This document shows positions 22,384 through 32,386 of a DNA stretch of 49,970 nt, piece by piece (the first letter of the stretch is position 1; every line of letters begins with the position of its first letter). A program made the translations under genes and the position numbers. Source of the DNA: Seminavis robusta (taxonomy: Eukaryota > Bacillariophyta > Bacillariophyceae > Naviculales > Naviculaceae); assembly GCA_903772945.1 (NCBI GenBank), contig CAICTM010000755.1, positions 1-49,970 on the forward strand. The letters are read 5' to 3'. A model generated the notes under the pieces. It was not told the origin of the DNA. It saw nothing but the letters and a program-made list of their open reading frames with translations, and did no database searches.

Positions 22384-23982
22384 ATGGGAGTCCTGCCGAT
22401 GACTTCCTCTTCTGGCAAAGCATTCGTGTACCGGCGTCCTTTTCTCTTGCGCAATGGTCTCCTGCTAATGAGTTTGTCCTTGATTGTTTCGCAAAGTAGA
22501 TCAGAAGCGTCTAGGGCTTACCCATTAGGATGTTCTGGAGAAAACCCGTCCTTCTATGAGTATGACAAATACCCTTTCCCGCCTCCAGGAGTCCCAACGA
22601 AGACAACGGACGACTACTTCATTGTGGAAAGGCTCGGGACTGGAAAGTTCAGCGACGTGTTCAGTGCCATGGAAGCAGAGGTATCAAATCACGGCCATAG
22701 AGCACCCGAGATTGAACCCAAGTCATTGGTCGTCATCAAGTGTTTGAAACCAGGTAGGTGAGAAGGCATGGGAGAAACTAAAGTTTCCTTTTCCTGTACT
22801 TACATATTTTGTCGCTCCGTGCATGCAGTGACAGATCGCAAAATTCGTCGTGAATTACTCATTCTCTCACACGCTTCCAAGATGCCTAACCATGCCCGAC
22901 TGCTGGTACGACCAATGTCCATTAGTATGTTTGTTTGTTTGTTTGTTTGTTGAAGCAGTACAAGCCTCAACCTATCTGTATTCTTTTCCTTCAAAACATC
23001 AGGCCGTAGTGATCCACCCAAAGTTCTATGAATCGCAGAAGGATCCAGGGATGCTACATCGCATGCCATCATTGGTGTTGAAGCACGCTGGTCCAGACTC
23101 TCAGTTTTTCTGTCACAGAGCAAACAACAACCATGCAGTGAAACCTGACAAGGAAGCCGAATTTCTCAGTGTCTATGAAATCAAATACTTTCTTTTTCAT
23201 TTGCTTGTAGCCCTTGATTCGCTTCACTCCAAAGGTGAGTTGTGTCTTTTTGCTGCCAGTTAGTATAAGATTATTGTGTGTTCAGGTTTCTCCAGAGGAA
23301 GATCAGATCTCCCTGCTAAGGATGTGGTCTTCAATGGACAGGCATAATACATCGTGATGTCAAGCCACGTAATGTGTTGATCACCAGAGGAGATGGCATA
23401 CATGTGGGTTCCAAGGATGGACCAGGACCTTTGATGCTGTTGGACTTAGGTCTGGCGGATTTTTACTTGCCCAACACGAAATACAATGTCCGAGTGGCGT
23501 CTCGTCATTACAAGAGCCCTGAACTACTGATAGGCTTCCAATACTATGACTATGGTGTAGATTTGTGGCCCGTTGGGTGCATGCTTGCAGGTCTACTCTT
23601 TCGACGAGAGCCGTTCTTCCGGGGAAAGGACAACGTTGATCAACTTGCAAAGATTGTATCTGTCCTTGGGACACCTGACTTGATAGCCTACATTTCCACA
23701 ATCAACGTTGATTTGTCACCTGATGTCCGCAAAACTATAACAGAGTGTGCAGCACGCGAAGGGAATAAAGTAGGGAGAAGAAGAGTCCCTTGGTTATCGT
23801 TTCGAGCTGCCGGCACCCCCATGCCCAGCGAAGAGAGCCTTGATCTTCTGGACAAACTCCTGGTTTACGATCACAACACTCGCCTTACCGCACAAGAGGC
23901 CATGGCACATCCTTTCTTTGATGATGTTCGCGACCGAGTAACCAATGAGGTGCGAAGGATGGTTGCTGCTGATTCACGGTGA
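22384..23982 (+). CDS. CK2alpha-like protein kinase with N-terminal signal peptide, 4 exons, 439 aa
   Basis: Exons are 22384-22753, 22829-22905, 23003-23234 and 23342-23982; all joins keep frame. The kinase domain follows casein kinase 2 alpha closely: ERLGTGKFSDVFSAM (Gly loop), VVIKCLKP (K119), RKIRRELLIL, GIIHRDVKPRNVLI (catalytic D232), LLDLGLADFYLP (D261 of the metal-binding motif; CK2 has DWG here), YNVRVASRHYKSPELLIGFQ, DLWPVGCMLAGLLFRREPFF and DNVDQLAKIVSVLGTPDL. CK2 is normally a constitutive Ser/Thr kinase of nucleus and cytosol. Here residues about 20-43 form a signal peptide or anchor (FLLRNGLLLMSLSLIVSQSR) before a 30-residue linker, so entry to the secretory pathway or plastid is predicted. 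An insert near residue 60-110 and a loop in exon 4 (GDGIHVGSKDGPG) are longer than usual. Confidence 0.9.
22928..22951. repeat. (GTTT)n microsatellite in kinase intron 2
   Basis: Six tandem TGTT/GTTT units lie inside the second intron of the CK2-like gene, upstream of its acceptor. No effect on splicing is evident from the sequence. Confidence 0.8.
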
Positions 23983-24384
23983 AATAGAGGCGCATGGGGT
24001 GACTGTTGGAGAGCTGCAACTTCCTTCGGGGGAACGAAACCAAGTGAAACTCATTGCTTGGGTCGACTCTGTTTGCCCACAGCAGGATCAGTGCAAGTCG
24101 ACTATTTTCGAGGTTCCCATGCGGGGCGCGAAGAGGGAGCAATGCGTCGGTCACAGATGCCCCTTGTGCATTCCCAAATCAATGGCAAGACAATGACAAA
24201 CCCGAAACTGCCAGCAACAATAGTCTATCCTGAATGTTTGTTGAGCTTTCTTCCCACAATGATGTGGCTTTCCTACCATCTTGTGAACAGGCATTCTACA
24301 GCATTGGGTGTTTGAGCACATACAGAAGGGAGGAAGCCAAGGTCTCTTGCATAACACCAACTAATAGCAAAGAGTACGGTACTA
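23983..24384. other. Intergenic, no gene seen
   Basis: This is tail-to-tail spacer between the kinase gene and the Npl4-like gene. The open frames are short and unrelated to known families. Confidence 0.5.
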
Positions 24385-25917
24385 TTACTGATTCAACAGA
24401 CTCCGCAGAAGATTCTTGAGCCTATCCTCGATTTGCGTTCCTCGTTTCTGTCCACGGGCCCATTTCCGCACCAATGTACACAACTGTTCCATTTCCGCTG
24501 GAGCCAGATTCTTGTCGAGAGTGACCAATAGATTGAGATCGCAGAGTGTTTCTAGTAGCTTGTTGCTGTCACTTTCATCGAGCGATGCCAAGATGGTCTT
24601 TTTAACCTTGTTTGTGACCCCGCCGCTTTTCTTGACGGTATTGACGGCTGGTCCAGAAAAAAGTCCATTCTGGCTCAGCATGGCAGTATTGACCAAACAC
24701 AGGACAGAATCAAGCTCTTTGGTTTCTCGTGCATCAACAATGACATCATGTTTTGTCTTTACAAACCGACTTGCCTGTTTCTTCGTGTCGTCAGCTGAAA
24801 GATCCCAAAGGTCTTCCGCCACCATCTGGACACACACATCACTGAGCTGGAATGCTTCTGTTGCCCCCGTACTGGCCTGCATGGAGAGTGTGACGAACTT
24901 GCATCCCTCTTCTCTTCCCAAATGTTTCATATTAGCAATTTGCAGGAGTGCCCCCGTCTTGGCATCTTGTGCATAGACTGGCAGAGCATCCTGGTCCTTG
25001 TGTCGATTGTCGTTGTAGGCAAAGATCCAACCAATGGGTTTCAATCCCAACCATTTGGCCACCCTCAGAACTCGTGGCAAATCACTCATTGTATTAGTTG
25101 CATCTGAGAAGGACGACGGAATGGATGTGGTATCGTAGAGCTTTGCGGTTGGTTTTTGTGCGGATGGTTCCCAGAGTGCATGTACTCGCGCCGCGGAACA
25201 GTACTGGCTGCTTTCGGTTTGACTGGAGAGGGATGTTCGAGCCTTCGGTTTCAAGTCGACTCGTTCTCGTTGAATGGTCCCAAATACGAGTCCGATTCGA
25301 CATTCGACTTCTCCACTCTTTTTCTTGCCATTGTTGTGAAAACGTTCGGCTGATTTGGCACACATGTAAATTCGTGTAATGGGTCCGACTTCCTGTGGAT
25401 CCACATTGTGCAACGCCGCTTGCAACTTGGCAATGTCTGAGTAGGACATGCCCGTTTTGGTGGATCTGTATACCTTGGCTTTTCGTAAGGCTGCTTCGTA
25501 GTCTTTGGCCAGATCTGGAAAGGGATTCCACCGATCCGAAGCTGCAGTCTTTGGTTTGCTAGCGCTGGTTTTCTTGACGGCTGTTTTGGGTGGAGCCGAG
25601 GATACCAAATTGATGAGCGATCCCCGCTTGAGATTTAAAGCAGCAATGGTTTGTGTATCGTCTTGGACTGGCTCTGATGAGGAAGTTCCAATTTTGATCA
25701 ACGGTTTGTCGCTAGATTCCAACAATAATCCCGACAAAGCCTCTTTGAGCGACATGGTTCCTTCGGCACCCGGTGGCACTTGTATCCGTTGCATGGACCC
25801 ATCCATCATTCGCACTCTTAGCAAGAGTCCATCCGAAGATGGGGATGGTGTTGAAGCTTCAGAGACAACGCCACAGGCCAAGAAGAATCCCAACAGGATC
25901 CATCGAACAAAGACCAT
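24385..25917 (-). CDS. Npl4-like protein with signal peptide, candidate SELMA component, 510 aa
   Basis: Npl4 works with Ufd1 and Cdc48 to extract ubiquitinated proteins. Algae with red secondary plastids carry a second, symbiont-derived set in the periplastidal space (SELMA) for preprotein import. The start at 25917 gives a signal peptide (MVFVRWILLGFFLACGVVSEAS) and a Ser/Pro-rich stretch without Phe at the cleavage site, the pattern expected for periplastidal rather than stromal delivery. A ubiquitin-like domain (residues about 30-115, LLLRVRMMDGSMQRIQVPPG to LNLKRGSLINLV) is followed by the Npl4 MPN-like core: CRIGLVFGTIQRERVDLKPK, ARVHALWEPSAQ, RVAKWLGLKPIGWIF and GCKFVTLSMQAS. The NZF zinc finger of animal Npl4 is absent. 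There is no intron. It is divergent from the plastid tryptophan enzyme. The Npl4 identity is strong; the SELMA assignment is inference. Confidence 0.83.
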   Translation of the reverse strand: MVFVRWILLGFFLACGVVSEASTPSPSSDGLLLRVRMMDGSMQRIQVPPGAEGTMSLKEALSGLLLESSDKPLIKIGTSSSEPVQDDTQTIAALNLKRGSLINLVSSAPPKTAVKKTSASKPKTAASDRWNPFPDLAKDYEAALRKAKVYRSTKTGMSYSDIAKLQAALHNVDPQEVGPITRIYMCAKSAERFHNNGKKKSGEVECRIGLVFGTIQRERVDLKPKARTSLSSQTESSQYCSAARVHALWEPSAQKPTAKLYDTTSIPSSFSDATNTMSDLPRVLRVAKWLGLKPIGWIFAYNDNRHKDQDALPVYAQDAKTGALLQIANMKHLGREEGCKFVTLSMQASTGATEAFQLSDVCVQMVAEDLWDLSADDTKKQASRFVKTKHDVIVDARETKELDSVLCLVNTAMLSQNGLFSGPAVNTVKKSGGVTNKVKKTILASLDESDSNKLLETLCDLNLLVTLDKNLAPAEMEQLCTLVRKWARGQKRGTQIEDRLKNLLRSLLNQ

Positions 25918-26283
25918 CTTGCTTTTGTATATTATCTCTCTTACTAAAGAATGAACAGGTAGACCTAGAGTACTTGTATTGTGTTGCAATAGCATGGGGT
26001 TGGAAGATCCCAAGTGTCAGATGACAGAGCATCGTCGGTATCAGGGTTGCGAAAGATACCGGTACCAGGTACCACCTTCCACGTGGAATGAAAGGATCTT
26101 CAAAGAATGACGTCACAGCAGGAAGACGGGTTGTTTCGACATGCCGCCACATGAGACATGAGACGCATTCAAAGCACCCAAGCAAACATGCAACAAAATT
26201 CACCTCTTTCTTTTCAAAGCTTTCCTTCAAGGACAGCTTACACACTATCTATATAGATATACTATACACTGTCAAGTGTTAGC
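25918..26283. promoter_or_regulatory. Bidirectional promoter region, Npl4-like / IGPS-PRAI
   Basis: A 366-nt spacer separates two outward-read genes for plastid-related proteins. It contains a TACCGGTACCAGGTACC palindrome near 26058 and ACGTCACAGC, a CRE-like TGACGTCA half with full TGACGTCAC at about 26108-26116. It also holds TATATAGATATACTATA at 26250-26266, a plausible TATA region close to the IGPS-PRAI start. Function is inferred from position only. Confidence 0.45.
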
Positions 26284-28414
26284 ATGAGAAGACTGTTGCT
26301 GCAGCTTCTGCTACTGTCGGGAGTGTCTTTGGTCAGTGCCTTTTCTTCTGCATCGGCTCCACTGGCAGCCTCGTCATCGTCCACAGCTGCAACACTAACG
26401 AGGTCGCGGCACTTGTCGGCCACCAAATCTCCCGAAGAATCCACGGCATCCGCCCAATACCAAAGTGCAATGACTTCAATACTCTCGAAAGAATACACCG
26501 AAGATGATCTCAAAGACGCACTGCAGGGCTTGCTATCAGATAGTCTGGATCCAGAGTACGATGCTAGACATATTTTTGGCCACGGCGACCCAAACCACAC
26601 CCTGAGCATGTTGCAAAAAATTACCGCAACTCGTATCAAGGATTATGTTCATATCATGGTACGTACATTTTCAATTTATTCAAAGATACGTTTGATTACG
26701 CCAATTCTCAAAAACCTTGCCTGTCCTTCATGTTATCTCATTATTTTCATTATTCTCAATCATGCAGTCCAATTCAGAATCTCCTTCGGAAGAACAACTC
26801 CTCCAACAAGCACGAGATTTTGCTCAAGCCAATGGACCCATTCTCAATTTGAGCGACGTCATTCGGAGTCAATCACCTCGTATGGCATTGGCTGCTGAAT
26901 TCAAACGGGCATCGCCCAGCAAGGGAGATATCGCCACCCATGTCAATGCCGGACAACAGGCAAAGACATATGCACAAGCCGGAGCCAATATCATTTCCGT
27001 ACTGACCGAACAACGGTGGTTCAAGGGAACCTTGGACGATATGACACAGGCACGGTTACAGAGTACGGACCAGGATGGAAAACGTCCCGCCATCCTGAGA
27101 AAAGAATTCGTCACGGAGACGTACCAAATTGCCGAAGCGGCTGCTGCTGGAGCCGATACCATTCTACTCATTGTAGCCGTCTTGCCACAGCATGTACTCA
27201 AACGATTGATCGACTATGCACGAAGTATCGGAATGGAGCCTTTGGTAGAAGTTCACGGAGATGCCGAATTGGATGTCGCCATTGAAGCGGGGGCAAAGGT
27301 GATTGGAGTCAACAACCGCAATTTGCATACCTTTCAATTGGATCTCGGCACATCCCAACATGTCGCCACGGAACTGTCCAAGCGTGGATTGAAATTCGAT
27401 CATAATGACGAGCAAGCGGAATACAGTTTGTGTGCTCTGTCGGGCATGTCTACGGCCTTTGACGTGCAGAGGTATCGAAAAGTGGGACTGGGCATGTGCT
27501 TGATTGGAGAATCCCTCATGCGAGCAGCTGATCCAGCCGCGGCGATTGCCAATTTGTGCCTTCATCCGGACGACTTTGAAAAGCAACAGGCCGCCGCAGG
27601 AGCTGGAGGAGCCTATACCGGTGGAACTAAAATGATCAAAGTGTGTGGTACGACTAGACCTGAAGATGCCCTCAAAGCCTGTCAGGAAGGAGCCAATCTG
27701 ATTGGGGTCATCTTTGTCCCCAAAAGCAAACGATGTGTCACAGCCGAACAGGCCAAAGAAATTGTACAAACCGTACGAAAGTTTGGAGAACGCACCAAAG
27801 AGGCAGAGTTTCCAGAACGAAGCAGTGGTGGATCACCCTTGGCTAGTTTGGTTGAAGCTTCGAATGCACTGCAAGAGGCAGCGAGAAGGCCCCTTGTCGT
27901 CGGAGTCTTTCAGAATCAAGACGCTGAGTTCATCAAGCAAATGGTGGCTGAATGTGGATTAGATATGGTGCAATTGCATGGGAAGGAAGGTATGATGGCC
28001 GCCAACCCGGCCAATTGCGGAGCTCCAGCCATTCGTGTGGTGGATATCGAAACGGATCCTGATACTGGAAAGGCAACGTCCAATGCCGTGGACGCTCTGC
28101 TGGAGTCTCTGACTAGTGATCCCATGGCAATATTACTGGATACATCCATCAAAGGCAACAAAGAAGGTGGAGGAACTGGTGTGACGTTTGATTGGTCCAT
28201 TGCCGAGAAAATACAAAACGCAGGACTCCCGGTGATCATTGCTGGCGGTCTTACACCCGACAATGTCAAAGATGCCGTATCTAGCGTGCGTCCGTGGGGT
28301 GTGGATGTAAGCTCTGGGTTGGAAGCGTCTCCTGGACGGAAGGACCATCAAAAGGTACAAGACTTTGTAAGAGGGGCAAAAGACGCCGCCAAAGAAGCCA
28401 GTAAAGGATTCTAG
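26284..28414 (+). CDS. Plastid indole-3-glycerol-phosphate synthase / phosphoribosylanthranilate isomerase fusion, 2 exons, 673 aa
   Basis: Two consecutive tryptophan-pathway enzymes are fused in the order IGPS-PRAI, as in E. coli TrpC. Exon 1 is 26284-26658 and exon 2 is 26768-28414; the 109-nt intron joins in frame (DYVHIM then SNSESP). The N-terminus is a signal peptide ending in VSAFSSASAP, an ASAFAP-type plastid motif. IGPS blocks are ALAAEFKRASPSKG, AILRKEFVTETYQI, EPLVEVHGDAELDVAI, VIGVNNRNLHTF and ALSGMSTAFDV. PRAI begins near residue 414 with MIKVCGTTRPEDAL and shows GVIFVPKSKRCV, VVGVFQNQ, MVQLHGKE, GGGTGVTFDW, IIAGGLTPDNV and GVDVSSGLEASPGRKD. All expected catalytic blocks of both enzymes are present. 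It is divergent from the Npl4-like gene. Confidence 0.96.
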
Positions 28415-28572
28415 CTACATCAACCGGTTACAGATTATATCTAAACCAGTTGCTACAAAATGATACAAATCACTATACGGTATATACTCTACAGCAAACA
28501 TATACGGGGACAAAACTGGATGGTAGAAGGTACCGGTATGCGTTTTTAATGGAAAGGGAAGCAACTGATGCT

Positions 28573-29562
28573 TTATTCTGCCGGATAGTAACCCCCGAGC
28601 ACTCGAAGCAGTTCATCTTCCTGCTCTACTCTGAGTACCGTTTGTACCCCAAACGGTAGACTCCAGCCTTCCTTCATTGCCATTTCAAAGGCTTCAGTAA
28701 TATCAATTTCCCAGTCATTGCACAAATTCAGTAAACTTTGGTTGGAATATCTGTCATGTAGAGCGGCGACATCGAGCGAATTGATGGCTTCTAGAATGGC
28801 AAAGGCTTGTTCTCCCGTGGCCAAATCTCCCAATCGATCCTGAACACTAATTGGGACGGGCACTCCCCACATGCAAAGAACATCTGCAAGATAGCATACA
28901 GGGACTGAATAGTCGGTCGCAATTTCCTCCAAGGTAGAATCACCTAAGAAGCCTGGCTCTCGTTTGCTGGTGTCTGCACTAGTCTTGCCACCCATGGACT
29001 GAATCAACTCTTCTTCTTCCTCGGTATATGGAGAAGCCTTTTGCTTATCAGATTGATTGTTGTCATTGTCGTCTGAAGAATCGGTTGATGTAGGCATGGA
29101 TGAGATAGGCTCAGGTTGTGGTCTTGAATGGTAGATATCTTGTTGCATTTTCATACGATTTGCCTTCTCTCTGTCTGGGATCCAATTAAGTTCTTCTTCC
29201 AAATCATCATCATCCTGAATCACTTCGGCTATTTGCGCTTCGATCCACTGATCATTATCATCTTCTTCTACCTCCACGTCGCTTGGATCCAAAGAACTCC
29301 CCAGGAAGCTGTGGAAACTTTGTTTTTGCAGGCGATGAAAGGAAGACGATCCACAAGAAGAGCACCTTGGATCCAATGGTACCAGGCCGTACGATCTCGG
29401 TAGCATCAACAGAAAAAGGCTACAAGAGGCCATGGAGACCTTCTTGGCAAACTCCTTCATCGGATTCCTTGTCATTTTTGTCACTTGTTGTTTGGAAGGA
29501 TGGCCCTGATGATCGATGGCCGCTGCACGCCAATGGCTGTGATTGGTTGTGAGTTGTGACAT
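28573..29562 (-). CDS. Predicted plastid protein of unknown function, 329 aa
   Basis: The frame is open further upstream, but the first ATG is 29562. A later ATG at about 29436 (MASCSLFLLMLPRSYGLVPLDP) would begin with a signal-peptide-like segment followed by a plastid-motif-like GLVP. The middle is acidic and low in complexity (EVEEDDNDQW, IQDDDDLEEELNW, a Ser/Asp/Asn run). The C-terminal 110 residues are well ordered: STLEEIATDYSVPVCYLADV, LCMWGVPVPISVQDRLGDL, EQAFAILEAINSLDVAALHD, and a last helix pair ending VLRVEQEDELLRVLGG. The first of these resembles a helix-turn-helix with a sequence-specific or regulatory role, but I cannot name the family. There is no intron. Its stop lies 158 nt beyond that of the IGPS-PRAI gene (tail to tail). 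Confidence 0.7.
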   Translation of the reverse strand: MSQLTTNHSHWRAAAIDHQGHPSKQQVTKMTRNPMKEFAKKVSMASCSLFLLMLPRSYGLVPLDPRCSSCGSSSFHRLQKQSFHSFLGSSLDPSDVEVEEDDNDQWIEAQIAEVIQDDDDLEEELNWIPDREKANRMKMQQDIYHSRPQPEPISSMPTSTDSSDDNDNNQSDKQKASPYTEEEEELIQSMGGKTSADTSKREPGFLGDSTLEEIATDYSVPVCYLADVLCMWGVPVPISVQDRLGDLATGEQAFAILEAINSLDVAALHDRYSNQSLLNLCNDWEIDITEAFEMAMKEGWSLPFGVQTVLRVEQEDELLRVLGGYYPAE

Positions 29563-30582
29563 CTTGCTGGATCCTGAGGGCAAGTCACGGATACAGCTGG
29601 GGACTCGTGACTACGTACCGGAACATCATGATTGAATTGTACCACCTCTTCTACCTGGTCGGGACAAGTTTTAGAGGACCCATCCTTGAACCTTGGACCC
29701 CCCTTCCACCCTATGGCACCCGTCGGATCCTGGTCCCACACCGGGATCGCAGCAGGCCCAATACCAAGACCAACTCCATGCCCCCCTCCTGGACCAACCT
29801 CAGCTCCACCATCTTGCAAGCCCCACACATGGACCAACTCCAGGACCAGCTTCCGAACTGACCTATCATCTTCGGGCAACAGTCCTAACCACAACCGGAC
29901 CATGTACCTACCCCTGGTCCATCTCCGCTCCCAACTCCAGGTCCAATATTTGCATCTACACCATCACCAACTCCCAGAATTTACTTTCCCTGGACCATCG
30001 CCAGATCCAACTCCCGCCCCCAACCAGGACATCCAGGTCTTGTGCCGCCACGTCCTCACGTCTTTGAACTTTGAAATGCCACAACTATAAAACTTCTGTT
30101 ACGGTCAAAACGGAGGGAGCCTCGCACCGTACCGTAGTCTGCTAAAGGTGCGTTGCTTCTTTCCGTTCAAGAAACCGCAGGTGAAAGCTCGATCGTAGCG
30201 CTGTTATCCCCCCTTCCTCGATTGTGGTGAAACTCTTGTTCTTGTCCTAAGGTCCTGCATATTTTGAAGTAACTGTAAAAACAAACTCTTCCTGGCCACA
30301 CATTATTCCTATCGACTATTCAAAGCTATCAACCGCTTCCAGAATAAGAAATCACGTCTCGTTCATTGATTCTTTTACGATCCAGCATCCCATCGTGTTC
30401 ATCTGCTGTTTTTAAGATGGAGCAAGCCATTTCTTGCATGGAGAAAAATTTATGAACTGTAAAACTAACTCTTCCTGACCACAAAATAAAATTGTGTTTC
30501 AATTCAACCAACCGACTGACTGTTCAAACAAAGCTATACCAACCGCATACCGAGAGAAATCATGTCTCTTTCCTTCTCACAT
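29563..30582. other. Spacer with Pro-rich repeat relic and a duplicated exon relic
   Basis: 29640-30070 holds units such as CCAACTCCAGG and GGACCAACTCC that translate as TPGPT in shifting frames. It is the second such island in the window (see 21860-22240). 30271-30453 is a degraded copy of the last exon and 3' flank of the gene at 30583-31279. No intact gene is present. Confidence 0.5.
30271..30453 (-). pseudogene. Relic duplicate of the last exon of the neighbouring small secreted protein gene
   Basis: This segment and 30454-30655 share the order: AACTCTTCCTG(G/A)CCACA, CAAAGCTAT..CAACCGC, AAATCA(C/T)GTCTC, CCCATCGTGTTCATCTGCT, and GCCATTTCTTGCATGGAG. The second copy contains the functional last exon. 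In the relic the 5' part of the exon, including the splice acceptor and EYEN codons, is lost, and an insertion breaks the frame. Confidence 0.65.
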
Positions 30583-31279
30583 TTAGAGATCAGGCATTCC
30601 CATCGTGTTCATCTGCTTGATGGAGCGAGCCATTTCTTGCATGGAGTTTTCGTATTCCTGAATATCACAAAAGGAAGAGGTGAGAATTCTGTTGTGATAC
30701 CCTTTTAAAACATTCCGGGATTGCCTTCGGTAATCTGCCAATACCCTACCTCTTCCGACATGGCATCGACTTGCTCAAGCTTTCTCTTGAATGCCTTGAT
30801 TTGGCGGTTGAAGCGTGTATGTTCCTAAACATGTAAAAAAAGCGGGGAGAACCTGTTTGAGAAAAATAAAAAGCACCAACAGCTAACCAGTAAGCGTGTT
30901 GTTGTTTGCAAAGTTCGCACCTCGTCGCTCAATCGTCGGTGTCCGCTTTCGTGGGCCTTGAGCTGCTCCGTTCGCTGCTCGATAAGTTCCCTCATCCTGT
31001 TTTGTCGCCTTACGTCATGCTCCTTGATGCGCTTCAAAGTGGCCTGGAAGACACCATGATACAATGAGCGAGACGTGGAATTCAACGGTTAGAAGAAAAT
31101 CCTCAGGCTGCCCATTCTTAACCCCACATCCATAATAGACATACCGCATCGTCTTCATCCGCATAGCGGTTGCGGCTCAACTTTCGGTTCAAACGATCCT
31201 TGACCAGATCCCTGGGGTCATCGGCGGCCATGGCAAGGGCCATCATGCAGGCAATGAGAAGAAGAGCGAAATACTTCAT
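30583..31279 (-). CDS. Small secreted coiled-coil protein, 4 exons, 135 aa
   Basis: This gene is missed by single-frame ORF calling because every exon is short. Exons are 31279-31145 (45 codons), 31043-30921 (41), 30824-30750 (25) and 30657-30583 (24 plus stop). All four are exact multiples of three, with phase-0 GT..AG introns of 101, 96 and 92 nt. The product starts with a signal peptide (MKYFALLLIACMMALAMA) followed by ADDPRDLVKDRLNRKLSRNR. A highly charged helical body follows, with heptad-like spacing (LKRIKEHDVRRQNRMRELIE, QLKAHESGHRRLSDE, EHTRFNRQIKAFKRKLEQ), ending MARSIKQMNTMGMPDL. I do not recognise the family. A secreted or plastid/ER-lumen coiled-coil protein is likely. The regular symmetric exons suggest growth by exon duplication. 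Confidence 0.75.
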
Positions 31280-32386
31280 GGTTATTATGGGTAGCAGCTC
31301 GAGAAGGGGGATTAAAGATTGGCGTTCGTCTCTGTTTATGAGATAACAGCATCAAGAAGAGAGTTAGAAAAGGAACAAGCACAACATGAAGACGACGACA
31401 GCAGCAACAGACAAACACACCTCTACAGGTAGTTAGTCTACTGGGCAATCAACAAAGATCGATCTCGTTGTAGTGTTCTCTGCGAATTTGCTCTGGCGCC
31501 CACCGCAACCACAATCAAAATCGCGGCGGCGGTGAAACGAGAGCCGCAGCGTGGGTGCGTGGGTTCGGAGTCCTGGTTTCATCGCACCCACCAACAAGAC
31601 TCATGGGAGTTTACTTAAGGCCACTTTCTTCTCACGGTAAGAGGGGTAGCCATTCTAATCCTTCATATTTCTGAATACCCAATGATATTTCAGTCAAATA
31701 AATTTAGTTAAAGACTTTCTCTTCAGGCTTCCTAGCTGATCTACAAGAATCAAAGGTGGGGTATTATCTGTCAACCAAGGTTCAGAGCAAACAATCTACG
31801 TTGTGTACGAGAGCATTCCAGGTTTCCTTCATCTCCCTTGAATTAGTGTCTCATTTGTTACTGAAGACAAATGGCCGTAGGTGACGGCCAATTGTACTCT
31901 CACTTACTACCACAACCCATGTAGAAGTGGCAAGCGCGCCAGCGGGGGATCAGTCATAGTGAAACAGTAGCTCGCTGGAAGGAGATCTGATCCTCTCAAC
32001 CGCAAGCAACAGCAGCCCTCCACATTTTGACCAGACAGCAGCACAAAAGGCAATAAAAATTTGCTTGTTTCGCGGTGGCAAAGGCTACCACCACCTAGCT
32101 AGACTTGTTCATCAGGGATCGAAGCTTCATCTGAAGGCCGCAATATTAAGACTTCCTTCGCTATAACAAGTGAGACAAGAGAGCTGGGTTAACCAAGCCG
32201 AAAGGAAGAAAACTGGAAAGGTCAACACGCTACCCAAACTCGGCTCGACTGAAGCCGACACGATTTTGTGAGGCCACCACAATATTTTACATTCCATATA
32301 GCCTTGTCTCCTTCCGCAACAGACCACGCATCTGTTGGATTACTTCTACATTGGCTCCAGTATTCAATTAGTAGCCAAGCTACACG
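31280..32386. promoter_or_regulatory. Divergent spacer, no gene seen
   Basis: This 1.1-kb stretch separates two outward-read genes. It includes a GC-rich segment at 31500-31570 (GCGGCGGCGG). The sequence from about 32250 to 32386 may be the 5' UTR of the zinc-finger gene. No further gene is supported. Confidence 0.4.
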
